A stretch of DNA of 64,000 bases from Dactylonectria macrodidyma (GCA_020744425.1 JAGMUV010000005.1:1984001-2048000); one strand, 5' to 3'; shown: positions 1 to 12,179, counted from the stretch's first letter. The notes: generated from the sequence alone by a model not told the origin. Numbers and translations are program-made.

Positions 1-1291
1 GTGAGACGTTTCGTCAGCGCCTAGCTGGACCACTGGCCCGGTTTCATCAGCGCTCCAGGGCATTACAGAATCTACCTAGGATTCGCTGTCGACCGCAGAA
101 ATCAGCTGGTACTTTGCACAGAGGACGTAATAAACACATGCAAGCCCGTCAGAGAAGCGATCGCCAGTAAGCCCCCTTTCAGAGTATAACTCAGTCGGCT
201 GGAGACTATCCGGGTTACATTGTTCCTTGAGTTAAGTTACGGAGTAGTAGAATAATTTGCCGTGCAGCTTTCTCATTAGCATCCCACATCAGCATCCACC
301 CCTTTCTTCCCACACTGATGTAGTCGAGATGCCGAAACGCCCATTGCGTGCTCCCGCATCTCGAAGTCTATTTCCAAACAGTAACCTTCCGTCCGAGGCC
401 ATCCCAAAAATAAACCCATCAAATTCCGAAACCTCACCAGAAGGTGTCATGAGTGACATGGTGCCTCTCACGGACCACGCGGAGACTTGGGAAGAAAGAC
501 GCCATGGGCAAGGGACCAGCGTAACCTTGCCCCGGCATTGGAAGCCCGCTAGAAGGCGCTACGTGAAATTGCCATGTCGACTTGCAGCCTTCCACGCCCT
601 TCCTTTCCTCTGGCTCGTTTCCTTTTTTCTTTTTTTGTTTCTTTTCCCCCCTCCAGCCGCTCTATCCTGGTCTCTCACCGCACTGACTGTAACGTTGTGG
701 GCGTCAACTAGCTCCCTTTTACTCCGAGCTCGGTCTCTAATCTGAGTTGAGTTACCTTCACAGTCCAGTGCAGGTGTCCACCCACCCAACTGCATGCCAA
801 GGATACCTGGATCGAGTCGGCAGTTCCTTTGTATTTGTTTTTTGGGTGTGTTATTCCTTTTAGCCCTTTCGTTGCTTCTTTTGAGTTCGCTTCATCTAGA
901 TAATGGCCTACGAAAGTATGTGCGTAGACCCAATGTTTTCATCTTAAGATCAAATTAAAGGACTTCGACCATGTAAGTCTCATACAAGTCTTGAAGCCCC
1001 GAAACTGCAATATCAGTAAGTCGGTCAAGTGAAATCCTACACATGAGCCGCAAATGTCGCATTTTCAGACCCAGAGTCAATGAAGGGGCACGCTGTGGTT
1101 GATGAAACTCCTTCGTAAGCCGATATTGGATTCGTCCAGTTATCAATCTATCTATAACAAACAACTCGCTGGAATCGAATGAGAAACATGGCCTTTTTGA
1201 AATGCCCCCAGATTTTCCAAAACGCCAAACATTCACCCAGAACTCGAGACACACTCGCACGCTCTATAGAGTTCACTAAATTTCCACCTCT
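1..1291. other. Intergenic, no supported gene
   Basis: I see no recognisable gene here. Open frames exist on both strands, but they start at non-ATG codons or show no recognisable motif. One plus-strand frame at about 329-745 ends in a hydrophobic, T-rich stretch that is probably translated low-complexity DNA. The right end should hold the 3' untranslated region of the minus-strand threonine deaminase gene that stops at 1292. Confidence 0.5.
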
Positions 1292-3112
1292 TTACGTGCG
1301 CAAAAATGTCTTGAACACCTCCGAGTCTGTGCAGTCCTCGTAAGGATATCCGATCTGGCGCAGGAACTGCTCGAGCTCGGGGACTTCATCATCAGGGCAC
1401 AGGATACCCGTGACGATCTTGCCGACATCGCCGCCGTAGTTACGGTACTGGAACAGGCTGATGTTGAATTTGACCCGGAGAGTCACCAGGAATTTCTCAA
1501 GTGCACCGGGGCGCTCAGGGAAGGTAAACATGTACAACCGTTCGTTTGGAACACCTGATCGTCCGCCGACCAGATATCGGATGTGGCTCTTGGCGAGCTC
1601 ATCGCCCGAGAGATCGGTCACGGTCATACCCTCAGATCTGATGCGGTCGAGAAGGTTTCGAAGTTCCTCAGCCCGTTGGTCAGCCGGGGCAGTCAGCGAC
1701 AAACCAATGAGGATGTTTGCCACCTCGTCGCTAGCATATCGGTATGAGAACTCGGTGACAGCATGGGGCATGATAGTGCTGACGAGCTCGGAAAATGCGC
1801 CAGGTCGCTCAGGGATCTGAACAGCCAGCAGGGCCTCCTTGCCCTCGCCCAGAGTTGCACGCTCAGCGACAAATCGCAGGCGGTCGAAGTTCATGTTGGC
1901 ACCCGACGTGACAGCGATAAGAGTCCTCTTCGAGTCCCTCGAGGGGTTCTGGGCAACATACTTCTTCAGGCCGGCAATGGACATAGCACCAGCCGGTTCC
2001 AAGCCTGAACGGGTGTCATCATACATGTCCTTGATGGCGGCGCAGATCTCGTCGGTTGTCACCTCGACAACGTCATCCACAACTTCCTTGGCAATGCGGA
2101 ACGTCTCCTCGCCAACAGTCTTGACGGCAGCACCATCAGCGAACAGGCCGACTTCCTTCAACAACACGCGCTCACCCTTCCTGAGGGACTGGGCCATGGC
2201 GTTGGCATCGTAGGCCTCAACGCCAATGATCTTGACATGGGGAGCCATTCTCTTGACGTAGAGACCAATTCCTGCAATGAGACCACCACCTCCGCAGCAA
2301 CAGAAGATGGCCTCCACCTTGGCCATGTTAACTTGGCCGAAAAGCTCATTCCCAATAGTTCCCTGCCCGGCAATGACATATGGATCGTCGAAGGGAGGGA
2401 TATTAATGAGCCCATCCTGTTGCTCTCGTCTGGCGCACTCCTCCTTGGCGGCATCGAAGTCGGAGCCGTGTAGGACAACATGGCCGCCTAGCCGGGCAAC
2501 GTTGGTGTGTTTGATGCTCGGTGTAGCCTCGGGCATGATGATGGTGGCAGGGATCTTCAGCTTGCGGGCGGAAAAGGCAACGCCTTGGGCATGGTTGCCG
2601 GCAGAGCAGGCGACAACGCCCTTCCAGCTCACGGCGGGATCGAGGTGAGCCATCTTGTTGTAGGCGCCGCGCAACTTGAAGCTGAAGACGGGCTGCTCAT
2701 CCTCGCGTTTGAGAAGCACATTGCACTCGAGTCGGTTGCTCAGGTTGATGGCGTGAGTCAATGGGGTGACCTTGCAGGCCTCGTAGACTCGGGAGGTGGC
2801 GCTGGCGATGAGTCGGAGGTACTAGAGGAACAAAGAAACAGCGCGTTAGCCACACGAGTCACCGCTGAGGTCTTCAATTCCAGGGCCAACATTACTCACG
2901 TCTGGGTATCCGGTAGGCAGGAGAAACTCCTCAGGAACGACCTGCTTGATGCGAGCGCGCTTCTCTTCAGACGGCGTTGACGGGTTGGCGCTGTACTCGG
3001 TCAAGGCCATGGTGCCAGTGGGCGTATAAGGCCGGGCGTCGCCATTGGTGCCGTTTGTAACGCCATTGACAGACCCATTGGTCGCAGAAGGCTCTTGAAG
3101 CGAAGGCATCAT
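1292..3112 (-). CDS. ILV1: Threonine deaminase (threonine dehydratase), mitochondrial
   Basis: This PLP enzyme converts threonine to 2-oxobutanoate, the first step of isoleucine synthesis, in mitochondria. The visible CDS has two exons, 3112-2900 and 2821-1292, joined across a 78-base GT-AG intron, giving 580 residues from the ATG at 3112. The PLP lysine is at about residue 120 in [12 protein letters not shown]. The glycine loop CCCGGGGL is at about 245-252. Two ACT-like regulatory repeats fill the last third (PERPGAFSE and PERPGALEK), as in the isoleucine-inhibited biosynthetic enzyme. The first 70 residues from this ATG do not look like a mitochondrial presequence. The same frame stays open upstream to a splice acceptor at 3179/3180, so the true start is probably in an additional exon (see findings). 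Identity is very secure; the N terminus is not. Confidence 0.95.
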
Positions 3113-3822
3113 GGGCGGTTGGTTGTGTAGTTGTTGATGGGAAGATGAAGAAGGAGAGTCACCGCCGAAGAATCGGACCTATAATTTTTGTTAGCTCGGA
3201 GATTGTACAGGGCGTGGCTTAGTTGACACAGCGCAGACCCTTGTTCTTTGGTGGGAATCTCTGCAAACAGAAGGTCTCTCAGCGGGTGCGAATTCTACAG
3301 CAACGGCCTCACCGACAGCGAGCCATTCCAGCCTAAATAGGAATTTTCTCGCTCCAACATCACGATAAAGACACGGCAAAATGTTCTAAGCATAGCTCCG
3401 CCCCCACTGGAATGAATCGCGATGCTCTTCTATCATGCGAAACTCGGTGGACCAGTTATCGCAAAGATTTCTCTATATGCTTTTACCACGTGCAAAAGCT
3501 CCATCATTTGACATTCCGTGACGCTCCGGTGGCGGGGTTGGCGCCCCCCAAAATTTTGGCGGGGCTTCGATATCGGAGGCGGGCATGTGCAGCGGGTCCT
3601 GAAGCTATGGCGCCACTGCTGCAGGGACCAGTCCAACCACAGCCCTGTCATTAGTTTCGGTGTCATTGGAATGGATATTTTCAACAGCTAGATTATCGTG
3701 AAACAGGACATGAGGCTATTCATTCATTGATATTCATTCTTCGAGGCCTGCTATTGAAAAAAAAAATCTAGTCAAAATACAATAGACTCCAACAAAAACC
3801 AACTCCAGCTCATTCTCTGTTA
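3113..3822. other. ILV1 5' region and downstream flank of the PPxY gene
   Basis: The left part is the 5' region of ILV1. On the minus strand a branch-site-like GCTAACA at about 3188-3195 is followed by an AG acceptor at 3180-3179, and the frame from 3178 runs into the ILV1 ATG. A candidate upstream exon is 3393-3313. The rest, from about 3400 to 3822, contains short open frames with no recognisable product and an A-run near 3755. It probably holds the ILV1 promoter and the 3' end of the neighbouring minus-strand gene. Confidence 0.5.
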
Positions 3823-4395
3823 CTACTTCTTCTCAACTTCTTCGTAAGCAGGCGGTGGCGGCGCCCCTTCATGTTGACGTTGACGTTGAGGCAGAGCGCC
3901 ATGTTCAATTTCTCGACTCTCCAATTCCGGCGTGTGCACTGTTCGGCCCGTTTGATATCCCAAGTCTCTCATCTCGTAGCCGTTATTCTCTCTGGGATAG
4001 CCATGGCTGTTAACAGGCGCTTGCTGCATTGGTGGTCCAGCTGGAACAGGCAGAGGTACGAGTTGGCCTCGTCGCTCTACTTTTCGAAGATCCCGCTGCA
4101 ACCTATGGTCGGCCCGCTGCATGTCTCTCTCGGCCCGGCGATAATGTCGCTCGACCCGGCGCTCAGCGCGATTCTGACGTTTTGAGGGTAGAAAGCTGCC
4201 TCCGCACTGGTGTCCCCTGTTCACGGTTTGCAATTGACCGCAATGATAAGGCCCGGCGTGTGGGTTGTAATGTGGGCTTAGGCGGCTGTTTTGATGGTAG
4301 GGGTCTTGATGGGGGTAGTTGTTGTGTTGATCTTTGTGAGAGTCTCCCACAAGAGACCCGATGCCCCGCGCGATAAGCCCAAGGATTAAAACCAT
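3823..4395 (-). CDS. Small uncharacterised protein with C-terminal PPxY motif
   Basis: I do not recognise a named family. The ATG at 4395 gives 190 residues. The frame stays open 37 codons further upstream, but that part reads like untranslated leader. The N terminus is short and hydrophobic (MVLILGLIARGIGSLVG). The middle (about 70-115) is a highly charged Arg/Glu helix with repeats such as RAERRVERHYRRAERDMQ. The C terminus reads PPPPAYEEVEKK and contains PPAY, a match to the PPxY motif bound by WW domains of Nedd4/Rsp5 ubiquitin ligases. A membrane-associated ubiquitin ligase adaptor is a reasonable guess, but only the motif supports it. There is no intron. Confidence 0.6.
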   Translation of the reverse strand: MVLILGLIARGIGSLVGDSHKDQHNNYPHQDPYHQNSRLSPHYNPHAGPYHCGQLQTVNRGHQCGGSFLPSKRQNRAERRVERHYRRAERDMQRADHRLQRDLRKVERRGQLVPLPVPAGPPMQQAPVNSHGYPRENNGYEMRDLGYQTGRTVHTPELESREIEHGALPQRQRQHEGAPPPPAYEEVEKK

Positions 4396-5068
4396 GATGG
4401 ATAGGGATTTTTGAGTTGTAAAGTGACTGAGTATGAGAGGTTGCGGATGTTGTACTTGTTGCACCTTGTGGTTGTGAAGTAGATGTCTAGGGTAAGAGTT
4501 ACACAAGGTGATGATTGTGAAGTCTGTGATGAGGTCCCAAACATCTCTTTCATTCCCTCGATCTTTCCAGTCCTTTTATATTTCAAATGGCTCCCTCTCA
4601 ATCTCCCATTCCATCCCCAATAAAGCCTTTCATTCGAGACGCGCCAGCCCCCAGAAACGCAGCATTCGTGGATGCGGCAGTGCTTACTGACGATCTCGAA
4701 TGAAATCCCCGAAAAGGCTTGGCGTCAGGACGGACGCACCGATTGCCCCACACCTCGCATCACTCTCACTCGCACTCGTACTCGCAGCTCAATGTGAGAG
4801 TGACGTTTGGCCTTGGTGAGCCACCCGGATATGCGTGCCGGATGATGATGTAGACGCCCTGAAAGCCTGTAGAATGTCTTGCATACATGATTGGTAGTTC
4901 AAGCGAGGGCGGCTCTAGCACACTATCTAGAACATCGATTAGGAAATCGAAGCTAATGGATGTATTGATGTTGTCTTACTATCTAGAAATTGAAATCTCA
5001 TCTATGTTATGCGTGTAATCTAGTCCATGTATCGTATCTATGCCTTGCTGTAAAGGCCCATATCATCA
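4396..5068. other. Intergenic between two minus-strand genes
   Basis: Promoter side of the PPxY gene and 3' flank of the GH76 gene. A short degenerate CACTCG-like repeat lies at about 4761-4788. I see no gene. Confidence 0.5.
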
Positions 5069-6962
5069 TCATGACCGGGATAGCTCCCAGTATGCTCTGA
5101 GCAACGCGAGACCGCCAGCCTGAGTCTCAACTGTTCGTCCCCGACCCCGCTCGTTGGGATCTTGCAGGTGCCGTTTGCTCTGTCTTGTTTCCCCAGAAAG
5201 AGGTCTATCACCCCCACTCCCAGCTTCTTTGAAGCCACCGAGTACTTGTTGGCTTGTCCCAGGGTCACCCACGGTCCATCGACCTGTCCCAGGAAGCCAT
5301 CGATGGAGGCCTCCCCATGTCTCATCCTCGGGCGTACCCTGGTTGCGATAATCGGTTGTATTTTCTGCGTTGTGGTTGATTCCATCATTGTCAAGCGTGA
5401 CTACAGCATCAAAGATGCCGGCCCCCCACCACATGCCAAAGCGCCCAGCTTCGTCACGAGTTCCTAGAGCTGCGAGCGCGTTGTGCTGGATCCAGCCCAC
5501 GTACGAGCTGCAGGCAGTGATATGAGCTGTCTTGACTCGCCGATAGCCCTGCTTATCGACCCTCATTCCTTCTTCAACTCGGAGAGGGTCTAAAGGCGCA
5601 CAGAAAGAGGTCAAGTGATGGAAAAAGACGGCCTTGAAGGTTTGGCCGTCTTGTGAACAGGTGCCACTCGCATCGCACTGCTCCTCGAGAATTCCTCCCC
5701 GGCCAAGGCCTCGCCAGGGCGGCAGCCGGCCAGATGGGATCGATTTGAGGTCATCGCTAGCCTTGTTTTCTTTCAGGTTCCACCCAGTCGCCTCAATGAC
5801 GGACTGGACCAAGACATGTCCTTCCCCAAGAAAAGAGACACTCCCAGTGACGGTCCAGAGGCCTCTTTGACCAGTGAGTAAGACACCCTGGTTGTACGTG
5901 TACACCATCTCGTCACGTAAGTCACATTCCGTGTTACCGGGCCTCCTTCTGTCAATGTGGTAGCCATCAACGAATAAGCCGTGATGGTTGGTCATGTTGA
6001 CATTCATCAACCACTCGTATCCCTCCACGGCTGCTTGTAAATGAGCTGGATCGTTGGTAGGGAACCCCGTGTTGGCAAGCCACGGCGCGGTGAAGTTGTC
6101 GCCAGGGAAGTGGCGATACATGGCAATGGATGCAGAAATCCAGAGCTCATTGGTAATGGCGTTCTTGTATGGGTTGAGGCGAGGGTTCCAGACCATGCCC
6201 CCTTTACAGAACTTAGTTTCCCAGCCCCGAGCACCCAGGTTCCAGAAGATGCGTGAGCGGTGGGCAAATGACGCCACCCAATTATGACCGTGCCACGGTA
6301 TCGAATCCATCATCTTCTTGAGGCCACTACCTGGGACAACCTCGTGCGGCCCTGATCTTGGGTAGTGAAGCTCGGAATGAGTTCTCACAAAGTTGATAGC
6401 CTCAATCCAGCCGAGGGCTACCCAAAGAATATCGTCATACGCCTTGCAATCGTATTAGCATAAATGAAGCCCCCGGAGGAATCGGGCTTCTCACCTGTCC
6501 TCTGATAGAAAGGACATCCTGTCCATAATACGACCCGACCAACTGTGCGTAGTAGAACGAGATGAAGTTTTCCTTGGCGGTCCAATCGCTCGAGTCGCCA
6601 AGCTTGATAGAAGGAAGGAACTTGGACAAAGTAGTTAGCGTGCCAGCAACTACAGTGCCTACGACAGCGGCCGTCCAGTCTATGGCGGAGGGCCAAGTCG
6701 CATAATCTGGGTGAAAATATTGGTCCTGCAAGACAGCAAGGGCTTCGACGGCATATTCGAGAACCTGCGAATCCACGGGAGATGGTGCCGGAGCCTTGGA
6801 GGAGAAGCCTAGGAAGGACTCGGGGAGAGGTTTGCAGTTTTTTGGCAGCTCGGTGTAGAGGACGGGGCAATATTGCCGAGTGTCGTCGTTGGTGGGAGCG
6901 GCGAGCGTATTTTGGAGGGTGAGGAGGCCAACGAGGCCAACGACGACAGATAACCGAGTCAT
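5069..6962 (-). CDS. Secreted glycoside hydrolase family 76 protein
   Basis: The family contains endo-alpha-1,6-mannanases and cell-wall mannan transglycosylases of the Dfg5/Dcw1 type. Exons 6962-6495 and 6442-5069 flank a 52-base intron (GTGAGA to AAG) and give 613 residues. Residues 1-21 form a clear signal peptide (hydrophobic VVVGLVGLLTLQ, then a likely cut after TLAA), so the protein is secreted or wall-bound. The paired aspartates expected of GH76 are seen just after the splice site in AYDDILWVALGWIEA. Family-like stretches follow: ITNELWISASIAMYRHFPGD, MVYTYNQGVLLTGQRGLW, and a terminal TVETQAGGLALLRAYWEL. I see no GPI signal or transmembrane anchor at the C terminus. The substrate within alpha-mannan is not determined by the sequence. 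Confidence 0.88.
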
Positions 6963-8553
6963 GGCGAAGAGTTAATGCGCTATTGTATCTAAAGTCTGAG
7001 ATCGAGCCGAATGGTGGTTCGGCCAGAGAAACACCTGGATACAACGCGCGGTTTTAAGGGATAGTACGATCCATATCGAGGGTCGTCTTCATGCGATCTC
7101 GGAGTGAGAATAGATGGTCGAGAGAGGCGGTTCGTGGGCTGAAAAAAAGGGACAGAGAAGGCCAAACTTGAAAGTTCTGAGTGAGGACGTAGCAAGAGGT
7201 GATTTCTGGCCAAGGATGATATGTTGAGAGAGTTGTGGATGAGTGAGAGAGGTTATCGCACAAGTCGAAAGGGCGGGCGACTGTCTTGAGGATGATTGAT
7301 GAACCGCCAAGTGCGACGTTTGCCCCACCACCAAAAGATGGTTCGTGGTCGAGACGGTCGTGGCGCAGGTCAAAAACAAGTGGGCCACGAGGATTGCGAC
7401 AAACCTGCAAAAGACATGACTAGGATCCTAGCGAGTTCTGCATCATGAGTGGACGATCCCTGGCCGAAGGTGGATAGGAAGAACGCACCATGCCTTGGGG
7501 GACTGACGCCAGTGACATTTCTGGTCACGGGGACAATTCCCTTCTCGCACTCAATGCGAAAACGACATTTATTGGTATCGGTGAGCCACCTTTGCTTATT
7601 CTATCGTTATCATCTGTGGCGAGGGGATGATGCAAGAGATAGATAGGATCCACAGTGAGTGTGGGAGGGGAACCCGAAGAGTTCCAAGACATAAGTGAAT
7701 ACTTGAGAGTCAGATCTCAGGAGCGTGTTTGGAAACATTGCAACACTACTAAACTCGGTATCACTTGGATGCATCATTCTGTGCTCGTTTAGGCATGGCC
7801 TTACATGTTTAACTGTATCATTTTTGTACCTCTCATGTAAGACGCGCGCACATGAATGGTCAGTAAATCCTGTGCAGACGCACCCGCTAACAATTGGGCT
7901 TAGAGTGACTTGACTCTAGTTTGAGTTGGTGAATCTGACAGGGGGGTTAGTGGCTTCTGTACGTCCGTAGTGGGCAATTACCCTTCCCGTCCATTTTCAC
8001 ACCCCAAGTCTCAACACCCTTTGCTATGGACGTTTTCATGACATTCATCACCTCACGTCTCTTCTTGGTGGATTTGTTGGAAAGGCACAAATTTTCTGAG
8101 ACAAAAAAGAATTTCCAGGCAGTTTTGATGACTTTCGAGAAGTATTAATCTTATTCATTCAGTGATTTGGCATAACTAGATCCTGTGCTGCTTGCATTGG
8201 AGTGCGCGAATGGGGATTGCACAAAAGTGGGCCGCTCAGGTGGTTTGTTTACTTTCAACCCAAAACAGACCCCAACACCCCGGCGCCTCTTGACCCTGCC
8301 GCGACTTCAACCCACGGTCCACGACTCCGATTCTCTTCCTCTCCCACACGCCTAGCACCGACTCTCGAATCTTCAGTCCATGTCTATACTGTCGCGCAAT
8401 TCTTTCCCAGCGCGTCGCGGACCTCCTACTGCCTACCATTGACTACCCAGAATCTCCATCGCGAGCTTGCTGTTTCGAAACGCGCTCCCGGGTCATTCCC
8501 GTCTACTTCAAGGCTTCACTCACTACCACGCGCTTTAACGCGTGAATAGAGCC
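6963..8553. other. Divergent intergenic region
   Basis: About 1.6 kb between the minus-strand GH76 gene and the plus-strand spindle pole protein gene. It should carry both promoters. Several overlapping minus-strand frames at about 7050-7410 lack motifs. The pyrimidine-rich stretch at about 8290-8550 is typical of a fungal 5' leader. I see no gene. Confidence 0.5.
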
Positions 8554-11500
8554 ATGGAGGTCGACGCTGTTAGCAGATATCGCTCCCGCATCCTTAGAGA
8601 AATGAACGCCAACCGCGATAACCCCTTCAACTCACCGCCTTCGTCTACTGGCTCCCACGGCACCGTTAGCCCAACCATGTCCTCCGTCTTCTCCGACCCC
8701 GATGGCGAGTCTACCCGCAGGCTCAACGAGGACATTGCTCGCGTCACCGCTCCCCGCAACAACATGCCGGTTAACTGGGAGGCCGCTCACCGGAAGTGGC
8801 CTGAGTTCTTTGGCATGCCCAAGGCTCGCGTCCCCGTCTTCGACGACAACACCGACACGCGACCGATGAGCGCAGAGTCCAAGGAGAATAAGCCTCCAGC
8901 TGCGGCCGTTAAGTTCGCCGACGACTCTACCCAAAACACCTGGATGGGATCCAACAGGACCCGCGCCGAGATGCAGCCCAGCGCCGACACCGAGTCTGAC
9001 CTGTCCTCCATCCTCCACAAGTCCCCCGCTCGAGTTTTGTCAAATCCTGGTTTCAAGGTCACTCGCAACCCCAGCCCACTTGCCAAGGTCCATACCCGTG
9101 TCCCTTCAGACAGCATGAGAGAACAAAGCCAGCAGCGCCGAGGGTCTCTCCTAGATGCGTTGGAAAACCTGCGCAACGCGTCCACAACACCCAAGAGCCA
9201 CGCCCAGCGAGAGCCCGAGCATGATCGTCCTTCCCCACAGATGTCGTCCGCTAAGTCTAGCTTGACTGCTGTTCCTCCTTCACCAGAATCTTTGCCCAGC
9301 CCCAGCCACAATGAGACCAATGCTCGATCATTCTTCATGCCTGACGTCTCTCACCTGGGAGATTTTGTCACCGGTACCCTTCGATTCAGCGGATCAATGA
9401 GGAACGGCGTCCCAATTTTTGTCAAGAACGGCAGGGTTCATGACCGGGAGGACAAGTTCTCCAGCAACCACCACGCCGAGGTGGATGCGCTTGAGGTGCC
9501 TGAAGATGAGGAAAAAATCTTTGTGTCCATGGATATGATCCGCGAGGAAATCATTTCTCTTCAAGAACATTATGACAAGGTGCAAGAATATGCCGAGAAC
9601 CTCCAACGACAAGTTGAGCAGCTAGAAGCCCAACTTAAGGCTCGAAAACACGTCGATGATGCTGTTAGCTCCCACCAAAATGAGCAACTGATGATTCAAA
9701 AGCACCGTAAGTGGATGGATCATCCTTAGGAGTGAACAATACTAATATTCTATAGGGTTGGAGGTGGAAGTGTCTACACTACAGTCCCGACTAGAGCAGG
9801 TCTCACGCAAGACCAGCCTCAACCAGATTGAGAATGATGCCGTATCCCAGGAGAGGGATCGTGCCGTGCGAAAGCTCCAAGAAGCATGTGAGGATATCAA
9901 CAAGCTCACTCGCAAACTGAGCACCAAGGAGAAGGAGCTTGAGACTACTCACCGTCAGCTTGAGTCGACAGAGCAACTTCGACATGACAACGACACCTTT
10001 CGCCGGGACGTGATGACATTGAAGCATAGTCGAGATGCCCTGGAGCTTGAGAACACGTCTCTTGAAGCAGCCAACAAGACTCTTAAAGAAGAAAATGAGA
10101 GCCTCAAGTTGGAGATTGAGTCACTACGTTCCGACGGCAACAAGACCCGCCAAGATCAGCAGTCTTTGATCACTGAGAACCGATCTCTGCGAACGAACAA
10201 TAAGGCACTGATTGAAGAAATTGAGGATCTTCGGGAGAACTTGGACGGCGCTCAGCACGAAGTTGATGCTGTGAGAGAGGAGGTGGAGACTCTGCAGCGT
10301 GAAGCCCAGACCAATGCCCAGGAGAAGATGACGCTCCGCGAGGACAACGAGAGCCTGGTGCGACACAATGAGAAATATTTTAGCGAGAACAAGATCCTCC
10401 GTCGGGAGAACTCTGGCTTTGAGCGCAGCATTCATGATATGCACGACGAAAATATGAAGCTCAAGGAGGATGTTGAGTTTTTGAAGCAGCAACTGGATCA
10501 CTGTCGACCTATCCCTAAGGAGGACTTCTCTGCTCAGCTTGACGAAGAGACTGAGGAGAACATGACCTCGGCATTTTTCATTCCTGATATCACCATCAAC
10601 ACCAATGACACGAACCCTATCGAGAACACTGAGACCAAGGAAATGCCAGACTTGACAGCCCAGAGCACCAAGTTGCCGACCATCCCTGATGTCACTGAGC
10701 AAGAGACACGGAACACTACTAAGCGCGAAACGACATCCCATACAGAGACTCGTGAGGTTCAGCACAAGTCTCGTAGCAAGAGCAAGAGTTCGTCCACGAA
10801 GGCTGGCAATGGCCAGAAGGTCGCTTTCTCGATACCCGAGAAGTCATCGCACAAGAGCAGCTCCAACGTTGCGAACCAGGGCAGCAAGCGCCGTAATTCT
10901 TCGAACACCAGCCGCCGAACCTCGTCCAAAGCAGCCCTGGCTGAAGACCTTCACCAGTTTGACGAAAACGATGACACTACCGGTCAACAGTCCGTGGATA
11001 ACACCACTCAGACTCAGGACTATTCCATCCAGTTGAATGTGACCCCCAAGCCTAAGGAATTGAAGGCCATGGAGCAGAAGCAGGCTACCCAAAATTTGAC
11101 TAGCCAGAGCCAGAAGTCTCAACACGCCCGCTCCCAGTCACGAACTTCTCAACGACACACACTTGTGTCTGAGTTTACCGCTGATAGCATCAAGAGCGTG
11201 GATAAGGATACTTGTGCTACCCTCTCCATTGATGCCCGCCGCGTCTTGGATGACTTGTGCGAACACAGCTGCCGCAACTGCACCGTCTGTAGCCGCATTA
11301 CTTCTCACCGTGGCATTCTGACTTCGGTAGATCTCGCTAGTGGCAAGAAGCGTGTCACCGTTCCCCGGCCAGTCCCTGTCACCGACCGTGACCTTTCTAC
11401 TGAGGATCCTACCATGCGTCCCGCAAATTCTCCGGGCCACGCTCTTGCAATGGTCATCAAGGGCCTTGAGGATGAATCCCATCACCTACAGCTCGAACTC

Positions 11501-11779
11501 TCCCGCATCCAGACGCAGTACAACGGCCGCGACAAGGCCCTCGGTCGTCGTGATCGTATCAGCCTCGCCGAGACCATCCGCGCTCTGCTCAAGCGTCTTG
11601 AAGCCAAGAACGACCAGATCTACAGCCTGTACGACGTCCTCGAGGGCCAGAAGGCGGCCGGTCAAGCCATGAGCGAGGAAGAGATTGAGATGACTGTTCT
11701 CAACATCACGGGCATGACCGTCCGAGACGTTACCCGTGGCAGTGACCAGCTCACCTGGGAGGGAATCCCAGAGCTTTGA
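8554..11779 (+). CDS. Spindle pole body protein, Ppc89/Cep57-like coiled coil
   Basis: The protein resembles fungal spindle pole body scaffold proteins of the Ppc89 group (SnaD in Aspergillus), which carry centrosome-localisation and Cep57 microtubule-binding domains. Exons are 8554-9706 and 9756-11779. The 49-base intron begins GTAAGT and ends TACTAATATTCTATAG, giving 1058 residues. The chosen start is the ATG in GCCATGG at 8554; the frame four codons earlier opens only with GTG. The N-terminal 320 residues are low complexity. A long coiled coil runs from about 325 to 640. A Cys-rich CEHSCRNCTVC lies at about 885. The Cep57-like segment lies at about 945-1020 (LSRIQTQYNGRDKALGRRDR, then YSLYDVLEGQKAAG). 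The 3' end converges with NOC2. Confidence 0.8.
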
Positions 11780-12179
11780 ATGAACGATATAAAATATGGG
11801 ATTCAGGAATGCGAGAGGCGTGCTAAATTGGAATCACACATCAACTCGGCGTTTTAGGGTTTGGCTGAGGGACCTTATTTGGATGTGTGCCTTGTTTCAT
11901 GAGCCTTTGTAGGCTGGATGGCATTTTTGGGGAGTTTGGGAAGTAGGGTGTGCTTTTGTATCGACCTGTATAACTTACGGCTTGCTGGACTGGAGTTGAG
12001 AATGGTTTTTGAAATGAATGATTAATTCGCATCCACATCCCGAGTGTTCTGTTGCTACTGTGACGTTTCAAGAAAGTACTTGATGGTAAACATAGAAGAT
12101 AGGTATCCCTTGATTCAGTTCTATCGGGCGGAAATTCTTGCCCAGTTCTACAACCACAGACCAATTATTGACTTTTAAT
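11780..12179. other. Convergent 3' flanks
   Basis: 400 bases between the stop of the spindle pole gene (plus) and the stop of NOC2 (minus). It probably holds both 3' untranslated regions. No gene seen. Confidence 0.6.

Noticed and set aside
257..745. Plus-strand open frame of 162 codons
   Set aside because: It starts at TTG; the first ATG is near 329. The sequence is low complexity and T-rich at the end and has no family motif or splice partner.
955..1260. Minus-strand open frame of 101 codons
   Set aside because: No motif, poor codon look, and it sits where the ILV1 3' flank is expected.
3155..3161. TGACTCT on the ILV1 strand, close to the Gcn4/CPC1 site TGACTCA
   Set aside because: One mismatch, and it lies inside the probable first coding part of ILV1, so it is unlikely to be a promoter element.
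5038..5394. Minus-strand frame overlapping the end of the GH76 gene
   Set aside because: It is an out-of-frame shadow of the GH76 C terminus.
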